61,066 bases of DNA, taken from positions 1 to 61,066 of IMG/VR virus record IMGVR_UViG_3300007734_000736; one strand, 5' to 3'. How positions within the stretch are numbered: position 1 is the first letter of the stretch; the number at the start of each line of letters is the position of its first letter. The stretch comes from a virus. Positions 23,143-31,551 of this stretch are shown here, piece by piece. The position numbers and the translations under genes are program-made. The notes under the pieces are model-generated. The model made no database searches and was not told the DNA's origin. It was given only the letters and a program-made list of their open reading frames with translations.

Positions 23143-23354
23143 CAGCAACGATTTCAGGGAACGAGGTGGCGACCACACCCAAACAACGGACAAGGGGCAC
23201 ACGCCGTATGTGGTTTGGATATGTGTTTGTTGGACATAGCGGCGCGGTGGTTCATGACCATGTGCCCCTCAAAGCCCAAACGTGCAGGGCTTGGTGATGC
23301 ACGAAACACCTTCGCCTATGAGGTGTAATTCATAGGCAAAAATGCTTGATGTGT
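23143..23354 (+). other. Long 5' leader with hairpin before the amidoligase gene
   Basis: About 210 bases between promoter C and the amidoligase ATG, with only a dubious TTG-start frame. A perfect 8-bp stem GCCTATGA (23314-23321) / TCATAGGC (23330-23337) ends 17 bases before the ATG at 23355 and may control translation. No known riboswitch is recognised. Confidence 0.45.
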
Positions 23355-24956
23355 ATGAGCAATTTTTCAGTAGGCGACTTGGTTCGCATTGACTTCGGTT
23401 CGTTTCAAGACCGAGAGGCATTACGTGGTGTATTCGTACACCCTTCTATGCGCCCATTACAGGGCACTGTGGCGAAGGTCGTTTTGGTGCGCGACTCGTT
23501 GGTCGACGGGGGCAGCGACGACGTAGCGTACAAGCTGTGCGGCACGGACGGCGAGGGCTTTGGATGGACATTCCTGCCGGAGTGGCTTTCATTAGCAGAG
23601 CCAGGGGCAACAGTAACAACGCCAGAGCCTGAAATGATTGAGGACTACGAGGGCAATATGCTTCTTGCGCAAACATGCTTGCAGCTGACCGCACCGAGCG
23701 AGCACGAGGGCCAGTGGGCGCACCGGGCAGTCGTAAGCCGAGTGCGACTTGAGAACGGCAACACCGTGTATCTACTTGACTCCGAGTACCACGACTTGGT
23801 TGTTGAGGTGGAGGGCGAGAACTATCTACGCCAGGACATAGACGAGGGCGACACCGTAGAAGCCTATGGCGGCAATTACGGCGGCCAACTTATTTGGATG
23901 GAAAATTCCATCTTTGCCGAGGACGTGCACGACTACTTCCACGAGAGCGACGCTGGCGAGTACGTATTCTACCACGACAATCGTGATGCGTACTACACAT
24001 ACGAGCCAGAGCAGGGCACGCTTGATTACCACGCGCAGCAATCACGTGGCTACATCCGACGCACTAATGCGGGCACGCTGTACACCATTGGCTTTGAGGT
24101 TGAGAAGGAGGACGGAGATATCCTGCAATCCTACACATCCGACGACACGACCAGCCTGGGTTGGTCGCGTGAACACGACGGCTCACTTGATGAAGACACC
24201 GGCTACGAGTTAGTGTCGCCTATCTACGACTTGTTTGATAGCAAACTTGACGACGAAATTGCCGCATCGCAAACCCTACGCGACCACCTCAACGCCGACT
24301 CAAGCACGCGGTGCGGTGGGCATATCAACTTCGGCAAGGTCGGCACTTCGGGGACGCAACTACTCAAGGAGTGCGCCGCCTTTCTTCCGCTGTTCGTTGC
24401 GCTCTACCGCAAGCGTGTGCTATCACGCTGGGCAAATATGCGTGTGGACATCAACGAGTACGACGGCAGCGACCGATACGTGGCCTTCAATGTGAAGGGC
24501 GAGTACATTGAGTTCCGACTCGTCGCTCGTGTCCACGATGTAGACACCATGCTATGGCGGCGCGACCTGTTCCGCATCATGGCGAGCAACCCCAACATCG
24601 GGGCGGCAAAGGTGCAGCAAATGATGCTTGACCGCCGCAGCGCACTACACAAACTCCTTCGCAAGATGTACACGGAGGAGAAGCTGTTGCGCCTTGCGTG
24701 CTGGTACTCACAATTCGCCGACGCTATGTTTGACACCTTGCAGTTCAGCAAGACCGGACACGGCGTGATGATGGACTTCTTCGTGTCGTCATTGCGACGC
24801 TCAGGCAAGCGTGTCGGCGTGAGCATTGAGGCCGTTGAGGGCTGGGTTGAGGATGTACACTTCATCCTATCACGTGCAAAAGGTGGCGACAAGTACGCCA
24901 ACAACGTGAAGAAACTTGACCGCAAATCGCTCAAATTCTTACAGGTCAAGGGCTAA
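23355..24956 (+). CDS. Amidoligase (GS-like COOH-NH2 ligase) with N-terminal SH3-like region
   Basis: 533 residues from the ATG at 23355. The N-terminal part (SVGDLVRIDFGS, then GTVAKVVLV) looks like an SH3/KOW-type barrel. The catalytic part matches the Amidoligase_2 pattern: IGFEVE (245-250), DGSL (275-278), YELVSP (284-289), CGGHINFG (320-327) and YIEFRL (384-389). Amidoligases are glutamine-synthetase-fold enzymes that use ATP to join a carboxyl to an amine. Phage members occur beside class II glutamine amidotransferases, as here. The target, whether a protein, a lipid or a cell-wall part, is unknown. It is separated from the partner gene by a terminator overlapping its stop. Confidence 0.8.
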   Translation: MSNFSVGDLVRIDFGSFQDREALRGVFVHPSMRPLQGTVAKVVLVRDSLVDGGSDDVAYKLCGTDGEGFGWTFLPEWLSLAEPGATVTTPEPEMIEDYEGNMLLAQTCLQLTAPSEHEGQWAHRAVVSRVRLENGNTVYLLDSEYHDLVVEVEGENYLRQDIDEGDTVEAYGGNYGGQLIWMENSIFAEDVHDYFHESDAGEYVFYHDNRDAYYTYEPEQGTLDYHAQQSRGYIRRTNAGTLYTIGFEVEKEDGDILQSYTSDDTTSLGWSREHDGSLDEDTGYELVSPIYDLFDSKLDDEIAASQTLRDHLNADSSTRCGGHINFGKVGTSGTQLLKECAAFLPLFVALYRKRVLSRWANMRVDINEYDGSDRYVAFNVKGEYIEFRLVARVHDVDTMLWRRDLFRIMASNPNIGAAKVQQMMLDRRSALHKLLRKMYTEEKLLRLACWYSQFADAMFDTLQFSKTGHGVMMDFFVSSLRRSGKRVGVSIEAVEGWVEDVHFILSRAKGGDKYANNVKKLDRKSLKFLQVKG

Positions 24957-24983
24957 TTAGGTTAGCCCTTTGACCTTTTTTTC
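24943..24983 (+). terminator. Terminator overlapping the amidoligase stop codon
   Basis: Stem AGGTCAAGGGCTAA / TTAGCCCTTTGACCT (one bulged T), 5-base loop and seven T. The last codons and the stop form the left arm. Confidence 0.8.
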
Positions 24984-25007
24984 TAATCTCTAATACCTAT
25001 CTATACT

Positions 25008-25913
25008 ATGTGCATTGCAATTCTTAACGCTGGTAAGCGTATCACCAAAGACAAACTGTCCAATTCATGGAACAACAACGACGACGGCGCAGGCATTCTA
25101 TACGTTGCCGACGGTACGCTCGTGTCCGAGAAATTCCCTAACACCAACATCGCCGAGAGCGAGGCAAACTTTGAGCGTTTCTATGCCCGATACCTTGACG
25201 TCTACAATCAGTACGGCAACCTTCCGATGCTTTTGCACTTCCGCATTGCAACACACGGACTGACACCCGAATACCTGCACCCATTCTTCGTGTCCGATAC
25301 CGTGGGCTTCGTGCACAACGGCATCATCTACGGACTCGGCAGCAAGGACAAGAGCGACACTTCGGACTTCGCCGACCTGTTGTCTACGCTCATCATACCG
25401 AGCGTGGCTACCCTTGACAACCCCTTCATTGACGAGAGCATCTACCGATTCATTGAGGACAGCAGCAAGCTCATCTTCCTTGACAACACGGGCGAGTACC
25501 GCATCTTCAACGAGGGACTCGGACAGTGGGTTGGCGAGAACTGGTTTTCTAACGGCACACACAACTACAAGCCTATCACCAAGTGGGGCAAGTGGGACGA
25601 CAACTACGGCGCATCCATCAAGACCACACCCTACGCCAAAAAGTACGACAGTCAATACTGGGACGACATTGAGGACGAGCGCATCATGTACCCCTACGAC
25701 ACGGCGTTCGGCAGCGGCTACTCACTTGAGGACTTTGACTTTGACGCGCCATTCTCCGACAAGAAATACAAGTGTCATGACTGCGACACGCAGACACACG
25801 TGAACTACAACGGCGAGTGCATCACGTGCTACTCGTACATCCCGGCGTCTGCCGACGAGGTGATTGACAAGATTGAGAAGCTGGAGAGCGAACCTAAAAA
25901 GTACCTACAATGA
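25008..25913 (+). CDS. Class II glutamine amidotransferase-like protein
   Basis: 301 residues. MCIAI puts the Ntn nucleophile at Cys2 after Met removal. NNNDDGAG (22-29), LLHFRIATHG (75-84) and GFVHNG (100-105) are the usual glutaminase motifs. A C-terminal zinc-ribbon pair CHDC...CITC (about 266-285) follows an acidic linker. It would release ammonia from glutamine for the amidoligase encoded just upstream, a pairing known from comparative studies of amidoligases. No synthetase domain is fused to it. Confidence 0.85.
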   Translation: MCIAILNAGKRITKDKLSNSWNNNDDGAGILYVADGTLVSEKFPNTNIAESEANFERFYARYLDVYNQYGNLPMLLHFRIATHGLTPEYLHPFFVSDTVGFVHNGIIYGLGSKDKSDTSDFADLLSTLIIPSVATLDNPFIDESIYRFIEDSSKLIFLDNTGEYRIFNEGLGQWVGENWFSNGTHNYKPITKWGKWDDNYGASIKTTPYAKKYDSQYWDDIEDERIMYPYDTAFGSGYSLEDFDFDAPFSDKKYKCHDCDTQTHVNYNGECITCYSYIPASADEVIDKIEKLESEPKKYLQ

Positions 25914-26086
25914 AACTGATTGAACTGAAGGAGATTGTGTTCCCCTTTCCGGAGGACAGTCAGGTGATGATTGAGCTGCCCGGTGGCGAGCAGCTGGGCA
26001 TCATCGCTACCCACGAAACCATACTTGACAGCGAAGGAGAAATCATCGCTTACAAAATTCTATTTCTACCAATTCAAAACACGTAA
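25910..26086 (+). CDS. Small beta-rich protein (58 residues)
   Basis: ATGA-coupled to the amidotransferase, stop TAA at 26084-26086. The strand-rich sequence (VMIELPGGEQLGIIATHETI) suggests a small barrel. Unknown; perhaps an accessory of the amide-forming system. Confidence 0.6.
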   Translation: MKLIELKEIVFPFPEDSQVMIELPGGEQLGIIATHETILDSEGEIIAYKILFLPIQNT

Positions 26087-26090
26087 CACC

Positions 26091-26801
26091 ATGTCATTCT
26101 TCAATTTTGATTACGACCCAAACAACCCACGAGTAGGCGACCGAGTGATTGTCGTCGGCGATGAGCGGCTCAGTCAAATGGCTGAAACAAATGAGCGGGC
26201 TGTACCTTGGTTCGTTCAACACAGGGGCGGTGAGTTCTACATCAGCGAGATAGTAGCAGGTAACATATATCTTGCCTCACCGCTTACCAACAGCATTGAT
26301 AACTTTACCTGGAGTCCGAACTGGCTTGAACCTGCGCCCACGATGTTGCAGGAGGGTACTTGCGTTATGGTTCCACACATCAACTTGAACGAACGCTATC
26401 GCAACAGTGGGAATTGGTGCAGCGACATGGACAGATACACACACCAGCCGCTTAAAATTATACATCCTACTTCTAACGGTTATTTTGAGGTATACCGCAA
26501 TGGGTACTCATGGCATCGCGATTGGATGTTCATCATGCCGGAGTCGCAGCGAACAGCGCCGAGAACAAGAGGTGACTTCAAGGTAGGCGACACGGTTATG
26601 GTTTTGAGTGGACACCTGGGAAGCCGCTCGTTCGGCAACAAGGGTGTAATCACTGCTGTTGGCGTTGACCATTGCGCAGTGACGAGTTCAACAAAGCCAA
26701 GAATGAATCATGCAATTAGTTACAGTCGGCTTATGCTCCTTGCGCGAGACGGTAAGCTGACATACGAGCCCAATGATGCGCGACTCCTTAACGAGGCATG
26801 A
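26091..26801 (+). CDS. SH3/KOW-like repeat protein (236 residues)
   Basis: Start at the ATG at 26091. Two barrel-like units: GDRVIVVGDERL near residue 17, and FKVGDTVMVLSGHLGSRSFG followed by GVITAVG near 162. The fold recalls the N-terminal part of the amidoligase. It may bind substrate or a partner. Not a recognised enzyme. Confidence 0.65.
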   Translation: MSFFNFDYDPNNPRVGDRVIVVGDERLSQMAETNERAVPWFVQHRGGEFYISEIVAGNIYLASPLTNSIDNFTWSPNWLEPAPTMLQEGTCVMVPHINLNERYRNSGNWCSDMDRYTHQPLKIIHPTSNGYFEVYRNGYSWHRDWMFIMPESQRTAPRTRGDFKVGDTVMVLSGHLGSRSFGNKGVITAVGVDHCAVTSSTKPRMNHAISYSRLMLLARDGKLTYEPNDARLLNEA

Positions 26802-26992
26802 CACAGTTCATCAAGTTCACGACGCGGTGGATAGCGGGGAACTTGTCCATACCATTTTGGATGGTTGGGCACGTTCACCTGTCTACCAATGTATATCAAG
26901 ACATCCACGAGGTAGTGGCTTCGCTCGGTATGAATATCATCGTGGGCATCGGCTTCTACCTTGAGTGGAGAGAGCACAAACAAAATCAATAA
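26798..26992 (+). CDS. Small membrane protein (64 residues)
   Basis: ATGA overlap with the previous gene. Two hydrophobic segments (LSIPFWMVGHV and GMNIIVGIGFYL). Unknown function. Confidence 0.6.
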   Translation: MTQFIKFTTRWIAGNLSIPFWMVGHVHLSTNVYQDIHEVVASLGMNIIVGIGFYLEWREHKQNQ

Positions 26993-26994
26993 TC

Positions 26995-27351
26995 ATGGAA
27001 CATCAAGAGCTATCAACCATACCTACGTCTGCATTCAAGCACGACTTTCAGTTCATATCCCTACCGGTAAGCACGGGTGGTCATCCTCGTGTAGCTGTCC
27101 ACGCATCTGCCTTGTTCAACCCTGGCGAGGCGATGACCGCTGGAGAGGCAAGGCGGCGCGCTGCCGAGATTGGCGGAATGAGATACGCTGGGCGTTTGCC
27201 CGCGTACTCATCCGCTGTGTATGCTGGTATTAAGTCCGACTTTGCCGAGGAATACTATGCCTTTAAGCGGTACTCACGCTTCGCATTGCGCCTTGACATC
27301 ATGGATTTGCGCAACAAGTACAAACATAAACCACGAAATAGCATGAAATAG
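26995..27351 (+). CDS. Hypothetical protein (118 residues)
   Basis: ATG at 26995 preferred over the upstream in-frame start at 26965, which overlaps the membrane gene. Contains GEAMTAGEARRRAAEIGG, a helix-rich basic stretch. Not recognised. Confidence 0.6.
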   Translation: MEHQELSTIPTSAFKHDFQFISLPVSTGGHPRVAVHASALFNPGEAMTAGEARRRAAEIGGMRYAGRLPAYSSAVYAGIKSDFAEEYYAFKRYSRFALRLDIMDLRNKYKHKPRNSMK

Positions 27352-27417
27352 TACAGTCATAACATCATACATATCAGTAAGTTACGCACTGGGTTGTTTA
27401 ATTCGTATCAATAACCC

Positions 27418-27449
27418 TTGCTTTTTCTAATTTTTATTTCTAACCTTTG
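27418..27449 (+). promoter_or_regulatory. Promoter TTG-N20-TAACCTTTG
   Basis: TTG at 27418-27420, 20 AT-rich bases, TAACCTTTG at 27441-27449 (the same nine-base word as in promoter C), 29 bases before the ATG at 27479. No TAAC array here. Confidence 0.65.
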
Positions 27450-27478
27450 CATAATTCAATTTCAAATTCACATCTAAA

Positions 27479-27994
27479 ATGAAACAATTCGTAATTACCA
27501 TCCCCAATCCAGTACGTGGTAAGGGAGCACGTGGCTTTGACCGCAAGCCCAAGCGCGGTGAACCAACCTTCTCAATCTTCCATTGCTATGCGCAGAGCGA
27601 GAAGCGAGCACGAGAGCTAACAGCTGGCTACTTCTCTATGCGCAAAGTACCCGACGGTACAAAGTTCGTGGAGATTGTGTCCGACCCGCGCGTCAAGCAG
27701 GAGTCGTTCATGGATATGCGACTGATGTCTGCGCCCATCTCGTTGCCCGTAGTTGACGAAGCACCGGCCCTCAAGAAATTTGAACTGGTGGTGGTACAGC
27801 GTGCGGTGCAGCAAGACACGGCTGTCTACGAGATTGAGGCAGCAACGGAGGAGGAGGCGCGAGAGGTGTACGCCAACTTCGTTTCAGCTGGTACGACGGA
27901 CAACATCTCGTTGACCGACACGTATAGCTATTACTGCGACCACGAAACGCCGCAGATATCCGTGGCTGAACTCATCACCGATGGGAACGCCTGA
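27479..27994 (+). CDS. Hypothetical protein (171 residues)
   Basis: Two similar alpha/beta halves: SIFHCYAQSEKRARELTAGY and YEIEAATEEEAREVYANF both read strand-then-helix. This suggests a duplicated small domain. No catalytic motif. First gene behind a good promoter. Confidence 0.65.
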   Translation: MKQFVITIPNPVRGKGARGFDRKPKRGEPTFSIFHCYAQSEKRARELTAGYFSMRKVPDGTKFVEIVSDPRVKQESFMDMRLMSAPISLPVVDEAPALKKFELVVVQRAVQQDTAVYEIEAATEEEAREVYANFVSAGTTDNISLTDTYSYYCDHETPQISVAELITDGNA

Positions 27995-28175
27995 TTCAAT
28001 CACCTGGTCAGAAGCAATGGAGGTAGAGTTGGCCCGACTTGAGGTCAACCTACACTTCATTGTGGATTACAGCAGCCTTATGCACCTTACTGCGGTGGGC
28101 GTACGAGCCGAGCAGTGCCTGTCAAATATCAAAGAAATCAAACAATACCTACAACTCCATGAGCAATCAAGATGA
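27981..28175 (+). CDS. Hypothetical protein (64 residues)
   Basis: Helical small protein (VGVRAEQCLSNIKEIKQYL), overlapping both neighbours by 14-17 bases. Unknown. Confidence 0.6.
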   Translation: MGTPDSITWSEAMEVELARLEVNLHFIVDYSSLMHLTAVGVRAEQCLSNIKEIKQYLQLHEQSR

Positions 28176-28308
28176 TAAACGATTTGAACGCAAGCGAGCG
28201 CCATTCTACATTGAGGCGTTAGCGTGGCTGGTCCTTCACGTTCCATACTACGCCATCTTCTACTTCAGCGTGCGCATCCTAACGCACCTAATCAAAACAT
28301 ACCTCTGA
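28159..28308 (+). CDS. Small membrane protein (49 residues)
   Basis: ATG at 28159. A charged start (DDKRFERKRAP) then one long or two short hydrophobic helices (ALAWLVLHVPYYAIFYFSV). Unknown function. Confidence 0.6.
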   Translation: MSNQDDKRFERKRAPFYIEALAWLVLHVPYYAIFYFSVRILTHLIKTYL

Positions 28309-28312
28309 TGCC

Positions 28313-28597
28313 ATGAGCGAGACAATGCTACGGGTAGTGGAGGTACTGAAGGTGAACCAGGACGACGACACAACAAGCATCAATGCCAAGACGGTGGTGC
28401 TTCGTGCAATGCAAGAGCCAAACTTCAAGGACGTATTGGAGATGCCCGCATCTTCACAGGTGCTGTGTTTTGGGGCGAACTCAGACGACATCTTCTTTGA
28501 CGATGAGTATGAGGACGAGGTATACGAAACCATATCTTCGTTTTTGAGAATACTACGGGTAATCAAGGAAATCTATGACGAAGAAGAGCAGCCCTAA
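28313..28597 (+). CDS. Acidic hypothetical protein (94 residues)
   Basis: Not recognised. A central acidic block (DDIFFDDEYEDEVYETI) and a helical C-terminus. Confidence 0.65.
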   Translation: MSETMLRVVEVLKVNQDDDTTSINAKTVVLRAMQEPNFKDVLEMPASSQVLCFGANSDDIFFDDEYEDEVYETISSFLRILRVIKEIYDEEEQP

Positions 28598-28724
28598 TAC
28601 GGCACAGAAAATCTCATACACCGAGTGGATGATGAAAATCAAATCGGTGTACTACGGATGCGATGTAGAGCTGGACAAGGGCATCGCACGGGACATACAG
28701 TACAACACACCAGCGTCAAAATAA
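28575..28724 (+). CDS. Hypothetical protein (49 residues)
   Basis: ATG at 28575 inside the end of the previous gene; stop at 28722-28724. Contains WMMKIKSVYYGCDVELDKGI. Unknown. Confidence 0.55.
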   Translation: MTKKSSPNTAQKISYTEWMMKIKSVYYGCDVELDKGIARDIQYNTPASK

Positions 28725-28757
28725 ATCACTAACTTTAAGCAACTTAAATTCAAAACT

Positions 28758-29285
28758 ATGGCTTATCAACTCAAGACAACCAACATCAAAGGCAAGGACT
28801 ACGTTCAGGTCAACGAACGCATCATTGCCTTCCGCAAGCTGCCCGACTTCAAGGGCTACTCCATTGAGACCGAGATGGTCGCTATTGATTCCGATATGTG
28901 CGTAATGAAGGCCATCATCCGCGACAGCGATGGGGCTGTCGCTGCTACTGGCTTTGCTCAAGAAGACCGTTCATCATCCATGATTAACAAGACATCGTAC
29001 GTGGAGAACTGCGAAACGTCAGCTGTTGGTCGTGCGCTGGGATTCCTTGGCATTGGCGTAGAGGCATCTATTGCGACCGCAGAGGAGGTTTCTATGGCTA
29101 TCGCGAAGCAGGAGTTACCTGCTCCTGCGAAAGCGGAACTGGATGTAGCTAAAGCAGCCGAGCATATCAAGGCTGGAGCTAACGCACCAGAGCGCAAGAA
29201 GCGCTTTGATGCCGTCATCAAGAAGTACCCAGGGCTGGCCCCGGAGGTATTGGCTTCTCTTCGTGAACTTGTAACTGCTGAGTAA
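28758..29285 (+). CDS. Single-strand annealing/recombination-type protein (ERF-like candidate)
   Basis: 175 residues. The SYVENCETSAVGRALGFLGI segment (about 79-98) is the hallmark of a phage group that sits in recombination modules and resembles the helix-rich end of ERF/Rad52-like annealing proteins. The N-terminal half is beta-rich. A PD-(D/E)XK exonuclease and SSB lie downstream, which supports a role in DNA pairing. No catalytic residues expected. Family assignment is from memory. Confidence 0.55.
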   Translation: MAYQLKTTNIKGKDYVQVNERIIAFRKLPDFKGYSIETEMVAIDSDMCVMKAIIRDSDGAVAATGFAQEDRSSSMINKTSYVENCETSAVGRALGFLGIGVEASIATAEEVSMAIAKQELPAPAKAELDVAKAAEHIKAGANAPERKKRFDAVIKKYPGLAPEVLASLRELVTAE

Positions 29286-29386
29286 TGGCGTACCTACAAT
29301 GGGCAGCGTTTACGATGGGGGCTATCCTTGCCGCTGCAATCATCGCGTTCCTCTTGTTCTCTGGCGATAACAGCGACAAGGGATGA
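29285..29386 (+). CDS. Single-span membrane peptide (33 residues)
   Basis: TAATG overlap with the preceding gene. One hydrophobic helix (FTMGAILAAAIIAFLLF) and a short charged tail. Confidence 0.6.
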   Translation: MAYLQWAAFTMGAILAAAIIAFLLFSGDNSDKG

Positions 29387-29538
29387 AAGTAAGTGGATGG
29401 CACTACCTGTGGGGGACAATCGTGCTCCTCACGCTGTACTGTATGACCGACTGGTGGGAGCTAAGGATGCTGTTGATTTCTCTCGCCGGCGCCTTGGCTA
29501 TCACCTACTCGGCAACCAACGAAGACGAGGAGGAATGA
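29383..29538 (+). CDS. Two-span membrane protein (51 residues)
   Basis: ATGA overlap at both ends. Helices YLWGTIVLLTLYC and MLLISLAGALAITY, then an acidic tail. A size like holins, but placed in the early region. Confidence 0.6.
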   Translation: MKVSGWHYLWGTIVLLTLYCMTDWWELRMLLISLAGALAITYSATNEDEEE

Positions 29539-29675
29539 AGATAGAACTCACGATACAGGAGCTGTTGGAAATCATTGACATGATTAAGTACGGCGAACAT
29601 AACGAGGGAGATGACTTCTACTTGATGCAGGACTTCATTGATGGAAAGGATGACCCTAAATCAAAAAAGGAATGA
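29535..29675 (+). CDS. Hypothetical protein (46 residues)
   Basis: ATGA overlaps at both ends. Acidic, helical (IQELLEIIDMIKYGEHNEGD). Unknown. Confidence 0.6.
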   Translation: MKIELTIQELLEIIDMIKYGEHNEGDDFYLMQDFIDGKDDPKSKKE

Positions 29676-29914
29676 AGACACCAATGCAAGAGTTGATGGA
29701 TGAGTTCGCAAAGAAAGCGGACTCACTACCTGATACGTTAGATGCGAACGTAGCCTACTTGGTATTCCAAGAGTGCTATGATATGGCAAAGTCAATGCTT
29801 GAAAAAGAGAAAGCGGTGATTATGGATGCCTATAGTTCTGGCGAACACCAACAAGGGTTTGAAGGAGAGGCTGAACAATACTACAACGAAACCTTTAACA
29901 CCAAAGAGAAATGA
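29672..29914 (+). CDS. Conserved small phage protein, paralogue of 31053-31301
   Basis: 80 residues. The C-terminal half MLEKEKAVIMDAYSSGEH followed by AEQYYNETF matches LLDKEKAMVKDAFNFGG and AEQFYHENY of the gene at 31053. This KEK-(I/V)-x-DA(Y/F) pattern recurs in many phages with no fixed function. Confidence 0.7.
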   Translation: MKTPMQELMDEFAKKADSLPDTLDANVAYLVFQECYDMAKSMLEKEKAVIMDAYSSGEHQQGFEGEAEQYYNETFNTKEK

Positions 29915-30672
29915 AAACGCTAATCCTGGGTGACACCCACGGGCGCACCAACTGGAAGCAGGCGATTGACGCACATCCAGACGCAGGTCACATCATCTTT
30001 ATGGGTGACTACTTTGATTCGTTTGACATCAGCGGTGTTGAGCAGTTGCACAACTTCAATGAAATCATTCGCTTCAAGGAGTCTACCGACAAGGAGGTTG
30101 TGATGCTCATAGGCAACCACGACCACCACTACCTTGACGTAGGCGAAACCTACAGCGGGTACAAGGCGGCACACAAGTGGGACTTCCAAGATGCGCTGAC
30201 TAAGAATATGCATCACCTTCAGATTGCATACTCTCTTGACGAACTGCTGTTCTCTCACGCAGGCGTAAGCCCTGTGTGGATGGACAAGACGTTTGGTGCA
30301 AAATGGAACGAGGACAACTTGGTTGAACTGCTCAATGAGAAATACAAGCATCAGCCAACTGCATTCAACTTCAGCCCCGACAGCTTTGACCCATACGGAG
30401 ATTCACCGAAGCAGGGTCCGCTTTGGATACGGCCCCGCTCACTGATGGGCTGCAACAAGGGCGAGAACCGACTGAAGAAGAAGTTCATTCAGATTGTCGG
30501 GCACACCCAAGTGAATAGCATCTTTGACAGCATCGTTTCCTGCAACAAGTCTATGGGTGGACGATACTACCTGATTGACGCCATGGAGAAGGATGGATAC
30601 ATCACTTACGAGAACGGAGAGATTACGCCTCACGAACTCTATATCTCGCCAAATGTGCCATCAGAAGCATAG
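29911..30672 (+). CDS. Calcineurin-like metallophosphoesterase
   Basis: 253 residues with all metal-binding motifs in order: GDTHG (7-11), GDYFD, GNHDHHY, SHAG, and GHT near residue 195. These bind a dinuclear metal centre. The motif set resembles Ser/Thr phosphatases and ApaH-type diadenosine tetraphosphatases; the substrate cannot be told. ATGA-coupled to the previous gene. Confidence 0.88.
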   Translation: MKTLILGDTHGRTNWKQAIDAHPDAGHIIFMGDYFDSFDISGVEQLHNFNEIIRFKESTDKEVVMLIGNHDHHYLDVGETYSGYKAAHKWDFQDALTKNMHHLQIAYSLDELLFSHAGVSPVWMDKTFGAKWNEDNLVELLNEKYKHQPTAFNFSPDSFDPYGDSPKQGPLWIRPRSLMGCNKGENRLKKKFIQIVGHTQVNSIFDSIVSCNKSMGGRYYLIDAMEKDGYITYENGEITPHELYISPNVPSEA

Positions 30673-30701
30673 TTTTGGCAAGTTTGAAAATGCGCCAAGA
30701 C

Positions 30702-30718
30702 TTATACTGTGAGTATAA
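30702..30718 (+). promoter_or_regulatory. Perfect palindrome (operator candidate)
   Basis: TTATACT-GTG-AGTATAA in the 100-base gap before the gene at 30773. Also a smaller TCGGA-TAATT-TCCGA further on. There is no U-run after the first, so an operator is more likely than a terminator. Confidence 0.5.
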
Positions 30719-30772
30719 ATGTGTGAAGAAATGTAAACCAATTCGGATAATTTCCGAGTAACAAAACAAAAT

Positions 30773-31072
30773 ATGGCAAAGAGACTAACGAAAGAGGAGA
30801 AGTGGAGAAAGGCAAGTGAAGACCTCATCAACAAGATGTTTGAGATTGCAGGCCACAACGTAACCTTTGACGACATCAAGGACCGAAAGGACGAATGGTA
30901 CACCGACTGGACTATGACCGTTGCTCAAGCCGAGCAATGGAGGGAATGGGGAATAGAGTACCTACGAAAGAATATGAAGCTAACGAAGCACTACGCCGAG
31001 ATTGAGATGAGAATGTTTAACGTAATGTATGGACTCAAATACAGCGACTGGTATGAACAAACCGAAAATTAG
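30773..31072 (+). CDS. Conserved small phage protein (99 residues)
   Basis: Charged and Trp-rich (EEKWRKASEDLINKMF; YTDWTMTVAQAEQWREWG). Similar proteins are common in phage early regions, with no known role. Starts a new unit after the palindrome. Confidence 0.7.
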   Translation: MAKRLTKEEKWRKASEDLINKMFEIAGHNVTFDDIKDRKDEWYTDWTMTVAQAEQWREWGIEYLRKNMKLTKHYAEIEMRMFNVMYGLKYSDWYEQTEN

Positions 31073-31301
31073 CCCGCTCTATGACTTGATGGAGCGCATA
31101 GCGCAATACCAAGAGGACTATCAGACACCCATGCCGATATCATTGGTCAAGTCAATCATCATCTGGGAACTGCTTGACAAGGAGAAAGCCATGGTCAAAG
31201 ACGCTTTCAACTTTGGCGGCGAGTACGACGAGAGCTGGGACAAGGCAGCCGAGCAGTTCTACCACGAGAACTACGCAGGGAAAATCAAGTTTGACGAATA
31301 G
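31053..31301 (+). CDS. Conserved small phage protein, paralogue of 29672-29914
   Basis: 82 residues from the ATG at 31053, overlapping the previous gene by 20 bases. See the shared KEK-DA-AEQ(Y/F) pattern described for its paralogue. Confidence 0.7.
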   Translation: MNKPKISPLYDLMERIAQYQEDYQTPMPISLVKSIIIWELLDKEKAMVKDAFNFGGEYDESWDKAAEQFYHENYAGKIKFDE

Positions 31302-31350
31302 CGTCCAAGATTTGGATGTTAACAATTTCTGACCAATCTTTACGGACGAA

Positions 31351-31551
31351 ATGGAAATCAATGAAATCGTATCGCTCATAGCGCTGCTAATCACAGCGAC
31401 TGCTGGAGGCTTTCTGCTTGGCGTTCCGACCATGAAGTCGTACTACCAGCAGAAGCTGGACTTGGAGTCCAGCTCTGCCGAAGAGAAGGCATCACTGGGC
31501 GCAAAGATTCTACGCCTCAAGGCAAAGCTCAAAAGGAAGAAGCGCAAGTAA
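31351..31551 (+). CDS. Membrane-anchored coiled-coil protein (66 residues)
   Basis: N-terminal helix IVSLIALLITATAGGFLLGV, then a charged helix ending LRLKAKLKRKKRK. Unknown. Stop overlaps the next ATG. Confidence 0.6.
   Translation: MEINEIVSLIALLITATAGGFLLGVPTMKSYYQQKLDLESSSAEEKASLGAKILRLKAKLKRKKRK

Noticed and set aside
23140-23328. 62-codon frame starting at TTG inside the -7 box of promoter C
   Set aside because: It would start within the promoter itself and the product has no recognisable features; treated as leader.
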